Assembly: GCA_017983515.1 (NCBI GenBank)
Contig: JAGOBF010000014.1
Span: 1 to 64,000, forward strand
Direction: 5' to 3'
DNA: 64,000 nucleotides
Source: Promineifilum sp.
GTDB taxonomy: Bacteria; Chloroflexota; Anaerolineae; Promineifilales; Promineifilaceae
Below, in pieces: positions 38,382-46,678 of this stretch. Made by a program: the position numbers and the translations under genes. Within the stretch, counting starts at the first letter, position 1. Every line of letters starts with the position of its first letter. The notes under the pieces were generated by a model. It ran no database searches and was not told where the DNA came from. It saw only the letters and a list, made by a program, of their open reading frames with translations.

Positions 38382-41300
38382 ATGTCTCGTGTCAAGTTCC
38401 TGTTGGTACTGATAGGGATTTTTGTGTTGGCCGCCGCCGCGGCGGCCGGGGCCGCTCCCGTGGCCCAGGGCGACCCGCCATCGTCCGGCGGCCCGGCCGT
38501 CGACGGCGGCGTGCCCGAAGGCAGCGGCGAAGCGCTGCGCTCGCCTTCGGCCTGTTCCACGCCCACAACCCAAAGCATCCGCGGCAAGAGCGTCATCTTC
38601 GACCAGTGTTACCAGCGCAATTTCAGCCACGGCGGCACGAATTACTCTATCGAGACTTACTACCGCGAGACGACCAACGCCACCAACACGGCCCAATGCA
38701 GCGCGGCCGAGAATACCGCCGGTCGTTGCGAGCATGAGATTGCCAACAATGACGACAGCAACGGCGACAACATCAACGCCGTGGCCGTGGCCGCCGAGGC
38801 CGAGACGGCCATGCGCTTCTATCATGACCGCGGCCTCGACTTCCTGCCGGGCAGCTCCACGACGCTGCAAATCTACATCGCCGAGGACCCGCGTATCGGT
38901 GGCACGCCGACCACGGGCAGCATCCAGGTCGACGACGAGAACATTGACAACAACGACGCCCTCAACAAGCGGCTGCTGGGCTTCCACGAGATCATGCACC
39001 TGGTGCAATACAACTACGATACGGCCACCGGCTGGCAGGACTTCTTCGGCGAGGGCATCGCCCGCACCATCGAGGATCGGGCCGATACGACGCTCGACGC
39101 CGACACCGGCCACCTTTTCATCCCCGAAGTCAACGGCATTCTGGGCAGCGACGCCAACCGCACCAGCGACCTGAGTACGATCAATTATCGCAGCGTCATG
39201 TGGTGGACGTGGCTGATGGATCAGTATCGCAGCGGTGCGGAAGTGGCTCCGGTGCAGGGCTGGGACGCGCTGCTCGACTTCTACACTGAGCTGAACACCG
39301 ACGCCAGCCAGGTCAACGCCGTGCGCGACTTCATCAGCGCCCAGGGCAGCAGCTTCCGCGACGACTTCATCGACTACACCCTGGCGCTCTATGCCTATCG
39401 CTTCAGCCCGGCCGATGCGCGGCTGACCTACCTGGATAATGAGATTCGCAACAACACCGCCGGCCTCAGCGGCCATTCGGTCATCACTGGCGGCCCGGCA
39501 TTCAGCACGGTCACCACGTCGATGAACCCGCGTTCGTCGCGCTACTGGGAGTTCAATCCGGCCTCGCAGTGCGACTTCACCACCTTCAGCTTCGACGGCA
39601 ACGGCACGGACTTCGGCTTCAGCGTCATGACCGTCGACGGCGGCGTGCTGCAAAATCGCTGGACGAGCTTCAGCGACAGCTGGGCGCGGACGGTGCGCAC
39701 GGCCGACCTGGATCGTGCCGTGGGCGTCGTCTCGGCCGTTGACCAGGCGGGCACGGTCGACGTCGGTCGCGGCTGCGTCGACCCGACACTGATCATCAAA
39801 AGCCCAACTACGGCAGCAGCCGAGATGGTGGGCAACGCCAACAACCCGCGCAAGATGATCGTCCGGCTGCGCGTGCAGGGGGCCGACGGCAGCAGCGTGG
39901 CCGGCCTGCTGGCCGGCGACTTTACGGTGCAGCTGCGCCAGGCGGGTGGCGGGCCGCTGCTGCCGGCGACGATTATCAACAGCGCCTATGTGCAGGATGA
40001 TTATTGGCTGCTGGTGCGGCCGCCCAAGAACACCGACGGCGCGCAGAACGGGCAGTTCTATGACCTCATCGTCAGCCTGGGGACGCAGAGCGATACCGAG
40101 AACAGCGCCGTGCTCTATGTGAAGCGCACGCAGGACGTCATCGTCGTGCTCGACCGTTCCGGCAGCATGACGACGGCCAACAAGATTCAGGCGGCACGCA
40201 ACGCGGCCAATCTGTTCATCAACGAGCTGGCCGGCGACGACCAGGCCGGCTACGTGGCTTTCGACACCGACGCCGACCTGCGCGAACCGCTGGCCCCGCT
40301 GGCCGGCGGCCACCGGCAAGACATCGAGGACGCCATCGCCGCTGAAGTGCCGCTCGATTTCACGTCGATCGGCGACGGCATGCGCACGGCGGCCGACGAG
40401 CACGATGCCCACGGCATCCCGGCCAATCTGTGCAGCTTCATCCTGCTCAGCGACGGCTATGAGAACGAAGCCGCCCTTTGGGCCGACGTGAAGGCCGGCG
40501 TGATCGATAACGGCTGTGCCATCCACAGCATCGCCCTGGGGCCGCAAGCCAACGAGCCGCTGATGCAGCAGATCGCCGCGTCGGTGCCCGGCGGCAGCTA
40601 CGACTACGCCGACAGCAGCGGCAGCGTGCCCATCGCCCCGCCGGCCCTGTCGCCGGGGGCGGCCACGGCCGGCGTATTAGGCTGGGAGAACAACCTCGGC
40701 CGTGTCTATGACAACAAGGCGGCTCAGGTGGCCGGGCGGCAACGAATGCCCTGGGAATTGGTGGCCAATGATGCCGGTGCGGCCGGATATTATGAGTTCT
40801 ACGTCGACGATACCAGCACGGAACTGGTAATTGCCGTTTCCTGGCAGAAGCCGAGCGACAATTTCAATTATGAACTGTTCGGTCCGGACGGGCCGGTGAT
40901 ACCCGACGAGGATACCGATTCGAAATACTTCACCAATTCGGTCTTGCGCGTCTTCGACCCCAAGCCCGGCTACTGGAAGCTGTACATCTTTGGGCTAAAC
41001 CAGGAATATTACGTCAGCACCACGGCCGAGAGCCAGGTGGAGTTGTACCTGTTCGTGGGTTCGCCCGTCGCCGAGTTGTATCAGGGCACGAAAGTGCCGC
41101 TGGTGGCGACGTTCGTCGGGCCGGACAAGCCGGTGCTGGGAGCCGACGTGCGCGCCCGGGTGCGCGCGCCCAATGGCCTGGTGACGACGGTCATCCTCTA
41201 TGATGATGGTACCCACGGCGACGGCGAGGCCGACGACGGCGTCTACGGCAACGATTACAAGGTGACCAGCTACGGGGACGAACCGGCACCGGATAAACCG

Positions 41301-42350
41301 CCGGTCGAGGGCGAGGCCCCGAACGGCGTCGGCTCCTATTTGGTGACGGCCATCGGCATCATCGGTGATATCCGCCGCGAAGCGCAGGGCAGCTTCGCCC
41401 TGACAGCCTGCGGCGATGAAAACGGCAACCGCCTGCCCGACTGCTGGGAGAAGGAAAACGAAGTCGAAGACCCCGACGACGACCCCGACAAGGACAACCT
41501 GTCCAACTACTGTGAATTCATCCAGGGCACCGACCCCCACGACGCCGACACCGACAACGGCGGCGAGCGCGACGGCAGCGAGGTGCGGGGCTGCGAGATG
41601 GACCCGAACGGGCAGAATCCCCACGACCCGACCGACGACCGCGTGCGGGGGTTGGGCAGCGTCCACGTGCGGCCGGAGTTGCTCTCGCTGAAGCCGGTCA
41701 TCTACATCTGGTGGGGGCCGCTGCTGCAGGGCAAGCTCCTGTGGGTCGATATCTATCGCCGCCCGGTCGACGGCGACGGCCACCCGACGGGGCCGTGGCT
41801 GCTGATCAAGGAGAAGGTCGAGGACAACGACCACATCGATCAGGACGTGACGCCCGGCCAGAGCTACGAATACCTGCTGATTCCCACCGGGGAAGGCTCG
41901 GGCGGCGAGCAGGGCAAGGGCGTATCGGAGCCGACCGGGCCGGTGAAGGCCAGCAATGATCCCTATGCGCCGGGCGGCAGTGTGCTAATCAACGGCGGCG
42001 ATGAGACGACCGACAGTCTAAAGGTGACGTTGATGCTCGCGGCCGACGACGGCGGCGATCAGTCCGACGGCGGGCCGAGCGGCGACCCGCCGGGCACGCC
42101 GGTGAATGAGCTGGAGATGCGCCTGAGCAACTCGCCCAACTTCGACGGCGTGGCCTGGCGGCCGTTCCAGGCCACGGTCAATAACTGGGATCTGGGCGAC
42201 GTGGAGTCGGGCGAGGCGGCCACCGTCTACGTGCAGTTCCGCGACAAGGCGGGCAACGTCGGCGAGAGCGGCATGGGGCAGATGGATACGATCCTCTACG
42301 ACGCCCCGACGGAGTGGCTGCTCTACCTGTCTACCGTCGCCAAGCCGTAG
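38382..42350 (+). CDS. Giant secreted protein: gluzincin-type metalloprotease domain, VWA domain, calcium-binding repeats
   Basis: 1322 residues. Signal peptide at 1-25. A protease-like domain carries HEIMH at 202-206 with a third ligand candidate Glu224 in GEGIARTIEDR, the HExxH...E pattern of gluzincins. A von Willebrand A domain begins near 585 with the MIDAS motif DRSGS (591-595) and runs to about 760, followed by beta-sandwich regions near 800-1000 like those of CLCA-type proteins. Near 1010-1085 are Asp-rich thrombospondin-3-like calcium repeats (DENGNRLPDCWEK, GTDPHDADTDNGG). The rest is FN3-like, and the chain ends LLYLSTVAKP. The likely job is extracellular proteolysis or adhesion. 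AGGAG precedes the ATG. Intact, with no frameshift. Confidence 0.8.
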   Translation: MSRVKFLLVLIGIFVLAAAAAAGAAPVAQGDPPSSGGPAVDGGVPEGSGEALRSPSACSTPTTQSIRGKSVIFDQCYQRNFSHGGTNYSIETYYRETTNATNTAQCSAAENTAGRCEHEIANNDDSNGDNINAVAVAAEAETAMRFYHDRGLDFLPGSSTTLQIYIAEDPRIGGTPTTGSIQVDDENIDNNDALNKRLLGFHEIMHLVQYNYDTATGWQDFFGEGIARTIEDRADTTLDADTGHLFIPEVNGILGSDANRTSDLSTINYRSVMWWTWLMDQYRSGAEVAPVQGWDALLDFYTELNTDASQVNAVRDFISAQGSSFRDDFIDYTLALYAYRFSPADARLTYLDNEIRNNTAGLSGHSVITGGPAFSTVTTSMNPRSSRYWEFNPASQCDFTTFSFDGNGTDFGFSVMTVDGGVLQNRWTSFSDSWARTVRTADLDRAVGVVSAVDQAGTVDVGRGCVDPTLIIKSPTTAAAEMVGNANNPRKMIVRLRVQGADGSSVAGLLAGDFTVQLRQAGGGPLLPATIINSAYVQDDYWLLVRPPKNTDGAQNGQFYDLIVSLGTQSDTENSAVLYVKRTQDVIVVLDRSGSMTTANKIQAARNAANLFINELAGDDQAGYVAFDTDADLREPLAPLAGGHRQDIEDAIAAEVPLDFTSIGDGMRTAADEHDAHGIPANLCSFILLSDGYENEAALWADVKAGVIDNGCAIHSIALGPQANEPLMQQIAASVPGGSYDYADSSGSVPIAPPALSPGAATAGVLGWENNLGRVYDNKAAQVAGRQRMPWELVANDAGAAGYYEFYVDDTSTELVIAVSWQKPSDNFNYELFGPDGPVIPDEDTDSKYFTNSVLRVFDPKPGYWKLYIFGLNQEYYVSTTAESQVELYLFVGSPVAELYQGTKVPLVATFVGPDKPVLGADVRARVRAPNGLVTTVILYDDGTHGDGEADDGVYGNDYKVTSYGDEPAPDKPPVEGEAPNGVGSYLVTAIGIIGDIRREAQGSFALTACGDENGNRLPDCWEKENEVEDPDDDPDKDNLSNYCEFIQGTDPHDADTDNGGERDGSEVRGCEMDPNGQNPHDPTDDRVRGLGSVHVRPELLSLKPVIYIWWGPLLQGKLLWVDIYRRPVDGDGHPTGPWLLIKEKVEDNDHIDQDVTPGQSYEYLLIPTGEGSGGEQGKGVSEPTGPVKASNDPYAPGGSVLINGGDETTDSLKVTLMLAADDGGDQSDGGPSGDPPGTPVNELEMRLSNSPNFDGVAWRPFQATVNNWDLGDVESGEAATVYVQFRDKAGNVGESGMGQMDTILYDAPTEWLLYLSTVAKP

Positions 42351-42363
42351 CGAGACGGAGGAT

Positions 42364-42485
42364 CCACAGATTTCGCAGATTTTTTGAGAAGGCGAGAGCC
42401 GGGGCAACGCGCGGTCAGGGCGAGACTTAGTCTCCCCTTTCCCGCCCCCGGCTCCCGGCCTCTTCGCAATCTGCGTCATCTGTGG
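42364..42485. repeat. Long imperfect inverted-repeat element
   Basis: Arms 42364-42404 (CCACAGATTTCGCAGATT...GAGCCGGGG) and 42446-42485 (CCCCGGCTC...CTGCGTCATCTGTGG) are about 40 bp each and largely complementary, with a 41-base centre. The CGCAGATT core also forms the arms of the element at 29966-30109. A transcript would fold into one long hairpin. Confidence 0.65.
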
Positions 42486-42494
42486 TTTCCTTCC

Positions 42495-42516
42495 CAGGGC
42501 TTTTCAGTAATCAGCC
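42495..42516. repeat. Solo terminal end of a small inverted-repeat element
   Basis: CAGGGCTTTTCAGTAATCAG matches the left end of the element at 47777-47880 (CAGGCTTTTCAGTAATCGG). I find no matching right end nearby, so this seems to be a truncated copy. Confidence 0.5.
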
Positions 42517-42547
42517 CTCCTATTCTTCCATGCCCGCGCGCGGGTGA

Positions 42548-42553
42548 TATAAT
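42548..42553 (+). promoter_or_regulatory. -10 element for leaderless ComM-like gene
   Basis: A consensus TATAAT ends six bases before the ATG at 42560, so transcription should start at the start codon itself. No ribosome-binding site is present. The -35 region is poor. Confidence 0.55.
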
Positions 42554-42559
42554 CGCCCC

Positions 42560-44086
42560 ATGCTTGCCAAAACCCTCAGCGCGGCCATCGTCGGCCTGGA
42601 CGCGGAACTGGTCGACGTCGAAGTCGACATCGTCAAGGGGCAACCCTACTTCGCCCTGGTCGGCCTGCCCGACGCGGCCGTGCGCGAGAGCCGCGACCGC
42701 GTCTATGCCGCCATCAAGAACAGCGGCTACACCTTCCCCCTGCATCGCATCACCGTCAACCTGGCCCCGGCCGACCTGCGCAAGGAAGGCCCGGCCTACG
42801 ACCTGCCCATCGCCGTCGGCGTGCTGGCCGCCACCTCGCAGGTCTGGCATAACCTGCTCGACGGGGCGCTGTTCTTCGGCGAGTTGTCGCTGGAGGGAAC
42901 CACGCGCCACACCAAGGGCGTGCTGCCGCTGGCGGCTATGGCTCGCGAGCGCGGCCTCAAGCGCCTGTTCGTGCCCGCCGACGACGCGGCCGAGGCGGCG
43001 CTGATGCCCGATATCGAGGTTTACGCCGTGCGCAGCCTGGCCGAACTGGTCGGCCATCTGACCGATATGGAGCCGCTGAGGCCGGTCACCGTCGACCTGG
43101 CCTCCGCCTTCGACGGGGAGATCGACTACGCCACCGACTTCGCCGACATCATGGGCCAGGAGCACGTCAAGCGGGCGATGGAAGTCAGCGCCGCCGGCGG
43201 CCACAACGCGCTGCTTACCGGGCCGCCGGGCGCGGGCAAGACGCTGATCGCCAAGGCGCTGCCGGGCATCCTGCCCCGAATGGGCATCGACGAGGCGCTG
43301 GAGGTGACCAAGATCTACAGCGTGGCCGGGATGCTGCCGGCCGAGACACCGCTGGTGCGAGCGCGGCCGTTTCGCTCGCCCCACCACACCATCAGCTATG
43401 CCGGGCTGGTGGGCGGTGGGCAGTGGCCGCGGCCGGGCGAGATATCACTGGCCCACCGCGGCGTGCTGTTCCTCGACGAGCTGCCCGAGTTCGGCGAGCG
43501 GCTGATCGAAGTCTTGCGCCAACCGCTGGAGGGGATGCCGCGCGAGGTATCGATCAGCCGGGCCACGGGCAGCGTCACCTTTCCGGCCAACTTCATGCTC
43601 ATCGCCGCGCAGAATCCCTGCCCCTGCGGCTATTACGGCGACCCGACCCGCGCCTGCACATGCTCCAGCGCCGTGGTCACCCGCTACCAGAAACGGGTCA
43701 GCGGGCCGCTGATGGATCGCATCGACCTGCACGTGGAGGTGCCACGGGTGGAATACGAGAAGCTGGCCTCGACCCAGCGCGGCGAAAGGTCGGCCGATGT
43801 GCGCGGCCGGGTGGAGGCGGCCCGGGCGCGGCAAGGCGAGCGCTTCGCGGGCACAGACCTCTACGCCAACGCCGACATGGGGCCGGGCGAAGTGCGCCGT
43901 TTCTGCACGCTGGACGAGACCGGCGCGCGGCTGATGAAAAGCGCCATGACGCAAATGAACCTGAGCGCGCGGGGATTCCATCGCGTGCTCAAGGTCGGCC
44001 GCACCATCGCCGACCTGGCCGGCAGCGAAACCATCGGCCCGGCGCATCTGGCCGAGGCGTTGCAGTATCGGGCGCGAGGGCAGTGA
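42560..44086 (+). CDS. YifB/ComM-family magnesium-chelatase-like AAA+ ATPase
   Basis: 508 residues, the family length. An N-terminal Lon-protease-like domain (VDVEVDIVKGQPYFALVGLPDAAVRESRDRV, in parts: GLPDAAVRESRDRV) is followed by an AAA+ domain: Walker A GPPGAGKT, FRSPHHTISYAGLVGGG, Walker B GVLFLDELPEF, and the family Cys motif NPCPCGYYGDP with CTCS, then an SALAR-like C-terminal helix (MNLSARGFHRVLKVGRTIADL in parts: LSARGFHRVLKVGRTIADL). ComM is a hexameric helicase that drives branch migration during natural transformation. The gene appears to be leaderless. Confidence 0.9.
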   Translation: MLAKTLSAAIVGLDAELVDVEVDIVKGQPYFALVGLPDAAVRESRDRVYAAIKNSGYTFPLHRITVNLAPADLRKEGPAYDLPIAVGVLAATSQVWHNLLDGALFFGELSLEGTTRHTKGVLPLAAMARERGLKRLFVPADDAAEAALMPDIEVYAVRSLAELVGHLTDMEPLRPVTVDLASAFDGEIDYATDFADIMGQEHVKRAMEVSAAGGHNALLTGPPGAGKTLIAKALPGILPRMGIDEALEVTKIYSVAGMLPAETPLVRARPFRSPHHTISYAGLVGGGQWPRPGEISLAHRGVLFLDELPEFGERLIEVLRQPLEGMPREVSISRATGSVTFPANFMLIAAQNPCPCGYYGDPTRACTCSSAVVTRYQKRVSGPLMDRIDLHVEVPRVEYEKLASTQRGERSADVRGRVEAARARQGERFAGTDLYANADMGPGEVRRFCTLDETGARLMKSAMTQMNLSARGFHRVLKVGRTIADLAGSETIGPAHLAEALQYRARGQ

Positions 44087-44179
44087 AGGGGCCGGCGGCC
44101 GTGGAGTCAGCACGATGTGGCGATTATTCCTTTTATTCTCTGCGCTATCGGGACGGGGTTGATCTGGTTTCGCGGCCGA

Positions 44180-44185
44180 TATAAT
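44180..44185 (+). promoter_or_regulatory. -10 element upstream of AbrB-like gene
   Basis: TATAAT at 44180-44185 lies about 30 bases before the ATG at 44214, which has its own GGAG ribosome-binding site. The -35 candidate TTGATC is too close (15-base spacer), so only the -10 box is claimed. Confidence 0.4.
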
Positions 44186-44213
44186 CTTACCTATTTCTTA
44201 CCGGAGTAGATCA

Positions 44214-44480
44214 ATGGAAACGACAAGGCTATCCAGCAAGGGACAAATCGTCATTCCCAAGTGGCTGCGGGATGCCTATCGCTGGGAGACCGGGTTGGAG
44301 TTCGTCGTCATCGACACGGGGGAAGGCGTCTTGCTGAAACCGATCCGGCCGTTTGAGCCAACGTCAATTGAGGAAGTGGCCGGAAGCCTGCCAAACGGGG
44401 GGAAGTCCAAGACCATCGAGGAGATGGCTGTGGCATTAATCAACTTCGCGTCCCTACCCCCATCGCCGGAAATGCCTTGA
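44214..44480 (+). CDS. AbrB/MazE/SpoVT-family DNA-binding protein, orphan antitoxin-like
   Basis: 88 residues. The swapped-hairpin barrel motif is clear: TRLSSKGQIVIPKWLRDAYRWETGLEF (in parts: LSSKGQIVIPKWLRDAY), followed by VVIDTGEGVLLKPI and an antitoxin-type tail IEEVAGSLPNGGKSKTIEEM. In VapBC loci a PIN-domain toxin would follow at once; none is encoded in the next 340 bp. It may be an orphan antitoxin that now acts as a DNA-binding regulator. The last residues (NFASLPPSPEMP) look unlike the family and may be a frayed end left after toxin loss. Confidence 0.75.
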   Translation: METTRLSSKGQIVIPKWLRDAYRWETGLEFVVIDTGEGVLLKPIRPFEPTSIEEVAGSLPNGGKSKTIEEMAVALINFASLPPSPEMP

Positions 44481-44563
44481 TTAATTGGCTGGTGGGAAAG
44501 ATGACCCGCCCCAAGTCATTCGCCGATAACGCTGCCCGCTGATGGAGAAGAAAAAGCAGCCGA

Positions 44564-44592
44564 TTGACACCGCTCTCGCGCTATGGCATAAT
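44564..44592 (+). promoter_or_regulatory. Sigma-70-like promoter
   Basis: TTGACA (44564-44569), a 17-base spacer, and CATAAT (44587-44592). The start of transcription should fall about at 44599, a few bases before the leader ORF at 44603. Confidence 0.7.
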
Positions 44593-44602
44593 GCCACTCG
44601 TT

Positions 44603-44692
44603 ATGATTCGCACCCTGTTGGCCCTCGTCAGCGATTGTCTGGAAACCCGCCCCGCGCCGCGTGTGCGTAGGAAGCCGGTTCGCGTCTGCTGA
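44603..44692 (+). CDS. Short leader ORF (29 aa) ahead of a terminator
   Basis: The peptide begins MIRTLLALVSDCLETRP and ends RRKPVRVC. It is Leu-rich at the front and Arg-rich at the back. It starts only a few bases after the predicted transcription start and its stop is 35 bases before an intrinsic terminator. A CCGCGCC stretch inside it (44652-44658) equals the right arm of that terminator and could pair with the left arm to prevent it. It could be an attenuator peptide or simply a short ORF in a small RNA. Confidence 0.4.
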   Translation: MIRTLLALVSDCLETRPAPRVRRKPVRVC

Positions 44693-44726
44693 TTGACCCA
44701 CAGGCTCATAAACCGGATGACTACCC

Positions 44727-44755
44727 AGGCGCGGCAACCCCGCGCCTTTTTCTTT
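44727..44755 (+). terminator. Intrinsic terminator between leader and following gene
   Basis: Stem GGCGCGG (44728-44734) / CCGCGCC (44740-44746), loop CAACC, then TTTTTCTTT. It lies 60-90 bases before the gene at 44818, so it either ends a small RNA or controls read-through. Confidence 0.75.
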
Positions 44756-44817
44756 GTGGCGCCGGTTTATTGGCCGGCGAGCAAAAAGCCGGTCAGGAAA
44801 CCGGCGCTACAGGTGTC

Positions 44818-45135
44818 ATGATGAACCAGCAACCCGCAAACCGCTATCATGCCTTCACCACGCTCGGCCGCACCGGCACGCCGGCCGCTGTCGACGAATT
44901 GATGCATGCTCTGATGACTCGCGACGACTTCGCCACGTCGCGGATGGTGGATTTCGCGCTCAGCCTGGTGGACACGCGCGAGGGCGAGGGCCGCCTGCGC
45001 CACTACCTGTTCCACGGCGTGCTCATCCAGCGCAACTACGCCGCGCTCTACTTCAAGCGCCGCGGCCGGGTGGCCCTGCTCGACGAAGCGGTGGCTCAGG
45101 GCAAGATCGACGCTGTACAGGCCTATTCGCGCTAG
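44818..45135 (+). CDS. Small HEAT-like hypothetical protein
   Basis: 105 residues from ATG 44818 (ATG 44821 equally possible). Sequence FTTLGRTGTPAAVDELMHAL and MVDFALSLVDTREGEGRLRHYLFHGVLIQRNYAALYFKRRG (in parts: RHYLFHGVLIQRNYAALYF) suggests paired helices like a HEAT or TPR scaffold. I know no function. It follows a hairpin formed by GCGCCGGTTT and AAACCGGCGC (about 44759-44810) and the terminator above, so its expression may depend on read-through from the promoter at 44564. Confidence 0.5.
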   Translation: MMNQQPANRYHAFTTLGRTGTPAAVDELMHALMTRDDFATSRMVDFALSLVDTREGEGRLRHYLFHGVLIQRNYAALYFKRRGRVALLDEAVAQGKIDAVQAYSR

Positions 45136-45242
45136 AAGCGTTGGAAATGAGCACTCATCCAGCCCCACGGCCGGCAAGGTTCAGCCTGCTGACAACTAGC
45201 GGGCTGTCGTGGGCGCGGCTTTCGATTACTCCAGTCGGCAAA

Positions 45243-45272
45243 TTGACAGTCGGGGACGGATCGCGCTATAAT
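45243..45272 (+). promoter_or_regulatory. tRNA-Leu promoter
   Basis: TTGACA (45243-45248), 18-base spacer, TATAAT (45267-45272); the mature tRNA begins 12 bases later. Both hexamers are consensus. Confidence 0.8.
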
Positions 45273-45284
45273 ACGGTTTCTGTT

Positions 45285-45366
45285 GCCCTGGTGGCGGAAT
45301 TGGCATACGCGGTAGGTTGAGGGCCTATGTCCTTTGGACGTGGAGGTTCGAGTCCTCTCCAGGGCA
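45285..45366 (+). tRNA. tRNA-Leu, anticodon GAG
   Basis: Acceptor arms GCCCTGG (45285-45291) and CCAGGGC (45359-45365) pair fully. The anticodon stem GTAGG/CCTAT holds loop TTGAGGG with anticodon GAG, reading CUC/CUU leucine codons. A variable arm (TCCTTTGGA) typical of class II tRNAs and a T-arm with GGTTCGAGTCC follow. The 3' CCA is not encoded. Its own strong promoter lies just upstream. Confidence 0.95.
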
Positions 45367-45376
45367 CAACACAGGG

Positions 45377-45408
45377 AGCGCCGAAATTCATCATTTCGGC
45401 GCTTTTTG
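45377..45408 (+). terminator. Intrinsic terminator between tRNA-Leu and asd
   Basis: Stem AGCGCCGAAAT / ATTTCGGCGCT (11 bp), loop TCATC, then TTTTTG. It ends only 15 bases before the asd start codon, leaving no room for a promoter in between. Confidence 0.85.
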
Positions 45409-45422
45409 TTAAGGAGAAATAT

Positions 45423-46547
45423 ATGAACAAGATACCCGTGGGTGTGTTGGGCGCGACAGGGACGGTGGGGCAACGCTTTGTACAGTTGCTGGCCGATCAC
45501 CCCTGGTTCGAAGTGGCGGCGGTCACCGGCTCCGATCGCACCGTCGGCCGCCCCTATGGCGAGGGCGTGAGCTGGATGATGCCGGGCGACGTGCCCCAGC
45601 AGACGGCCGGGCTGATCGTCCAGCCGACGCGCCTGGAGTTGGGCATCCCCGGCGACCCGCCGGTCGTCTTTTCGGCCTTGCCCACGGCCGAGGCCAAAGA
45701 GTGGGAGCCGCGCTTCGCCGCTGCGGGCTATGCCGTAGTCACCAATACGTCGGTCTTCCGCATGGATCCGACCGTGCCCCTGCTCATCCCGGAGGTCAAC
45801 CCCGACCACACGGCGCTCATCCCCACCCAGCGCGCCGAAAAGGGTTGGCCCGGCTTCATCGTCGCCAGCCCCAACTGCTCCACGACCAGCGCCATCCTGC
45901 CGCTGAAGGTGTTCCAGGAAGCGTTTGGCGTCGAGGCGGTCATCCTGACCACGATGCAGGCCATCTCCGGCGCGGGCTACCCCGGCGTGTCGTCGCTCGA
46001 CATCTATGACAACGTCGTGCCCTACATCGGCGGGGAGGACGACAAGCTGCAAAGCGAACCGACCAAGTTGTTGGGCATGGTGCGTGACGGGCAAATGCTC
46101 CCGGCGGGCATCGCCATCAGCGCCCAGGCCAACCGCGTGCCGGTCGTGGATGGTCACCTGGCGAGCGTGTCGGTGCGGTTGGGGCGGCGGGCCTCGGCCG
46201 AGGAGGCCGTCGCCGCCCTGCGCGCCTGGCGGCCGGCGGCCATCGTCGCCCAATTGCCGTCGTCGCCGCACGAGCTGCTCATCTATCGCCCGGAGCCGGA
46301 CCGGCCGCAGCCACGCCGTGACCGGGATGCGGGCGATGGCCTGGCCTGGACGGTCGGCAAGGTGCGCGCGTGCCCGGTGCTCGACGTGCGCTACGTGGCC
46401 CTGACGCACAATACGTTGCGCGGCGCGGCCGGCGGGGCGCTGCTGAACGCGGAACTACTGCTGGCACAAGGCTATATCGGCGGTGGTCTGGAACGGTCGT
46501 CCAATGGACACCACCAGACGGCCGCCGGCCGGGAGGCACTCATCTGA
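45423..46547 (+). CDS. asd: Aspartate-semialdehyde dehydrogenase
   Basis: 374 residues. NADP-binding start VGVLGATGTVGQRFVQLL, active-site Cys in SPNCSTTSAILPLK, and the substrate region TMQAISGAGYPG and ANRVPVVDGH mark the archaeal/yeast-type subgroup. It reduces aspartyl phosphate to aspartate semialdehyde for lysine, threonine, methionine and isoleucine. AGGAGA lies upstream of ATG 45423; a longer in-frame start at 45327 lies inside the tRNA and is rejected. It seems to depend on transcription that passes through the tRNA and the terminator before it. The next small gene overlaps its stop. Confidence 0.9.
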   Translation: MNKIPVGVLGATGTVGQRFVQLLADHPWFEVAAVTGSDRTVGRPYGEGVSWMMPGDVPQQTAGLIVQPTRLELGIPGDPPVVFSALPTAEAKEWEPRFAAAGYAVVTNTSVFRMDPTVPLLIPEVNPDHTALIPTQRAEKGWPGFIVASPNCSTTSAILPLKVFQEAFGVEAVILTTMQAISGAGYPGVSSLDIYDNVVPYIGGEDDKLQSEPTKLLGMVRDGQMLPAGIAISAQANRVPVVDGHLASVSVRLGRRASAEEAVAALRAWRPAAIVAQLPSSPHELLIYRPEPDRPQPRRDRDAGDGLAWTVGKVRACPVLDVRYVALTHNTLRGAAGGALLNAELLLAQGYIGGGLERSSNGHHQTAAGREALI

Positions 46548-46666
46548 TGAACGACATCGCCACGATTAGCCCGCTGACGACGCTGGTGACACTGGCCTTC
46601 GCCGCCCTCATCGTCGGCGGCATCGTCCTCTACCTGGCGCTAATGAGCCGCAAGTCCAAAGAGTAG
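46547..46666 (+). CDS. 39-residue single-span membrane protein
   Basis: Starts MNDIATISPLTTLVTLAF and ends LYLALMSRKSKE: a short polar head, one span of about 21 residues, and a basic tail, giving an N-out/C-in orientation. The ATG overlaps the asd stop (TGATG), so translation is coupled. No family is recognised. Confidence 0.6.
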   Translation: MNDIATISPLTTLVTLAFAALIVGGIVLYLALMSRKSKE

Positions 46667-46678
46667 ACGAGCCTGCTG

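Noticed and set aside
38376..40547. 723-residue open frame on the minus strand
   Set aside because: It is antisense to the secreted VWA protein, rich in Arg, His, Val and Ala without domain motifs, and arises from GC-rich third positions.
44481..44563. PIN-domain toxin after the AbrB-like gene
   Set aside because: No open frame with PIN acidic motifs follows; the next signal is a promoter.
45327..45422. In-frame upstream start for asd
   Set aside because: It begins within tRNA-Leu and crosses the terminator; ATG 45423 has an AGGAGA site and the family N-terminus.
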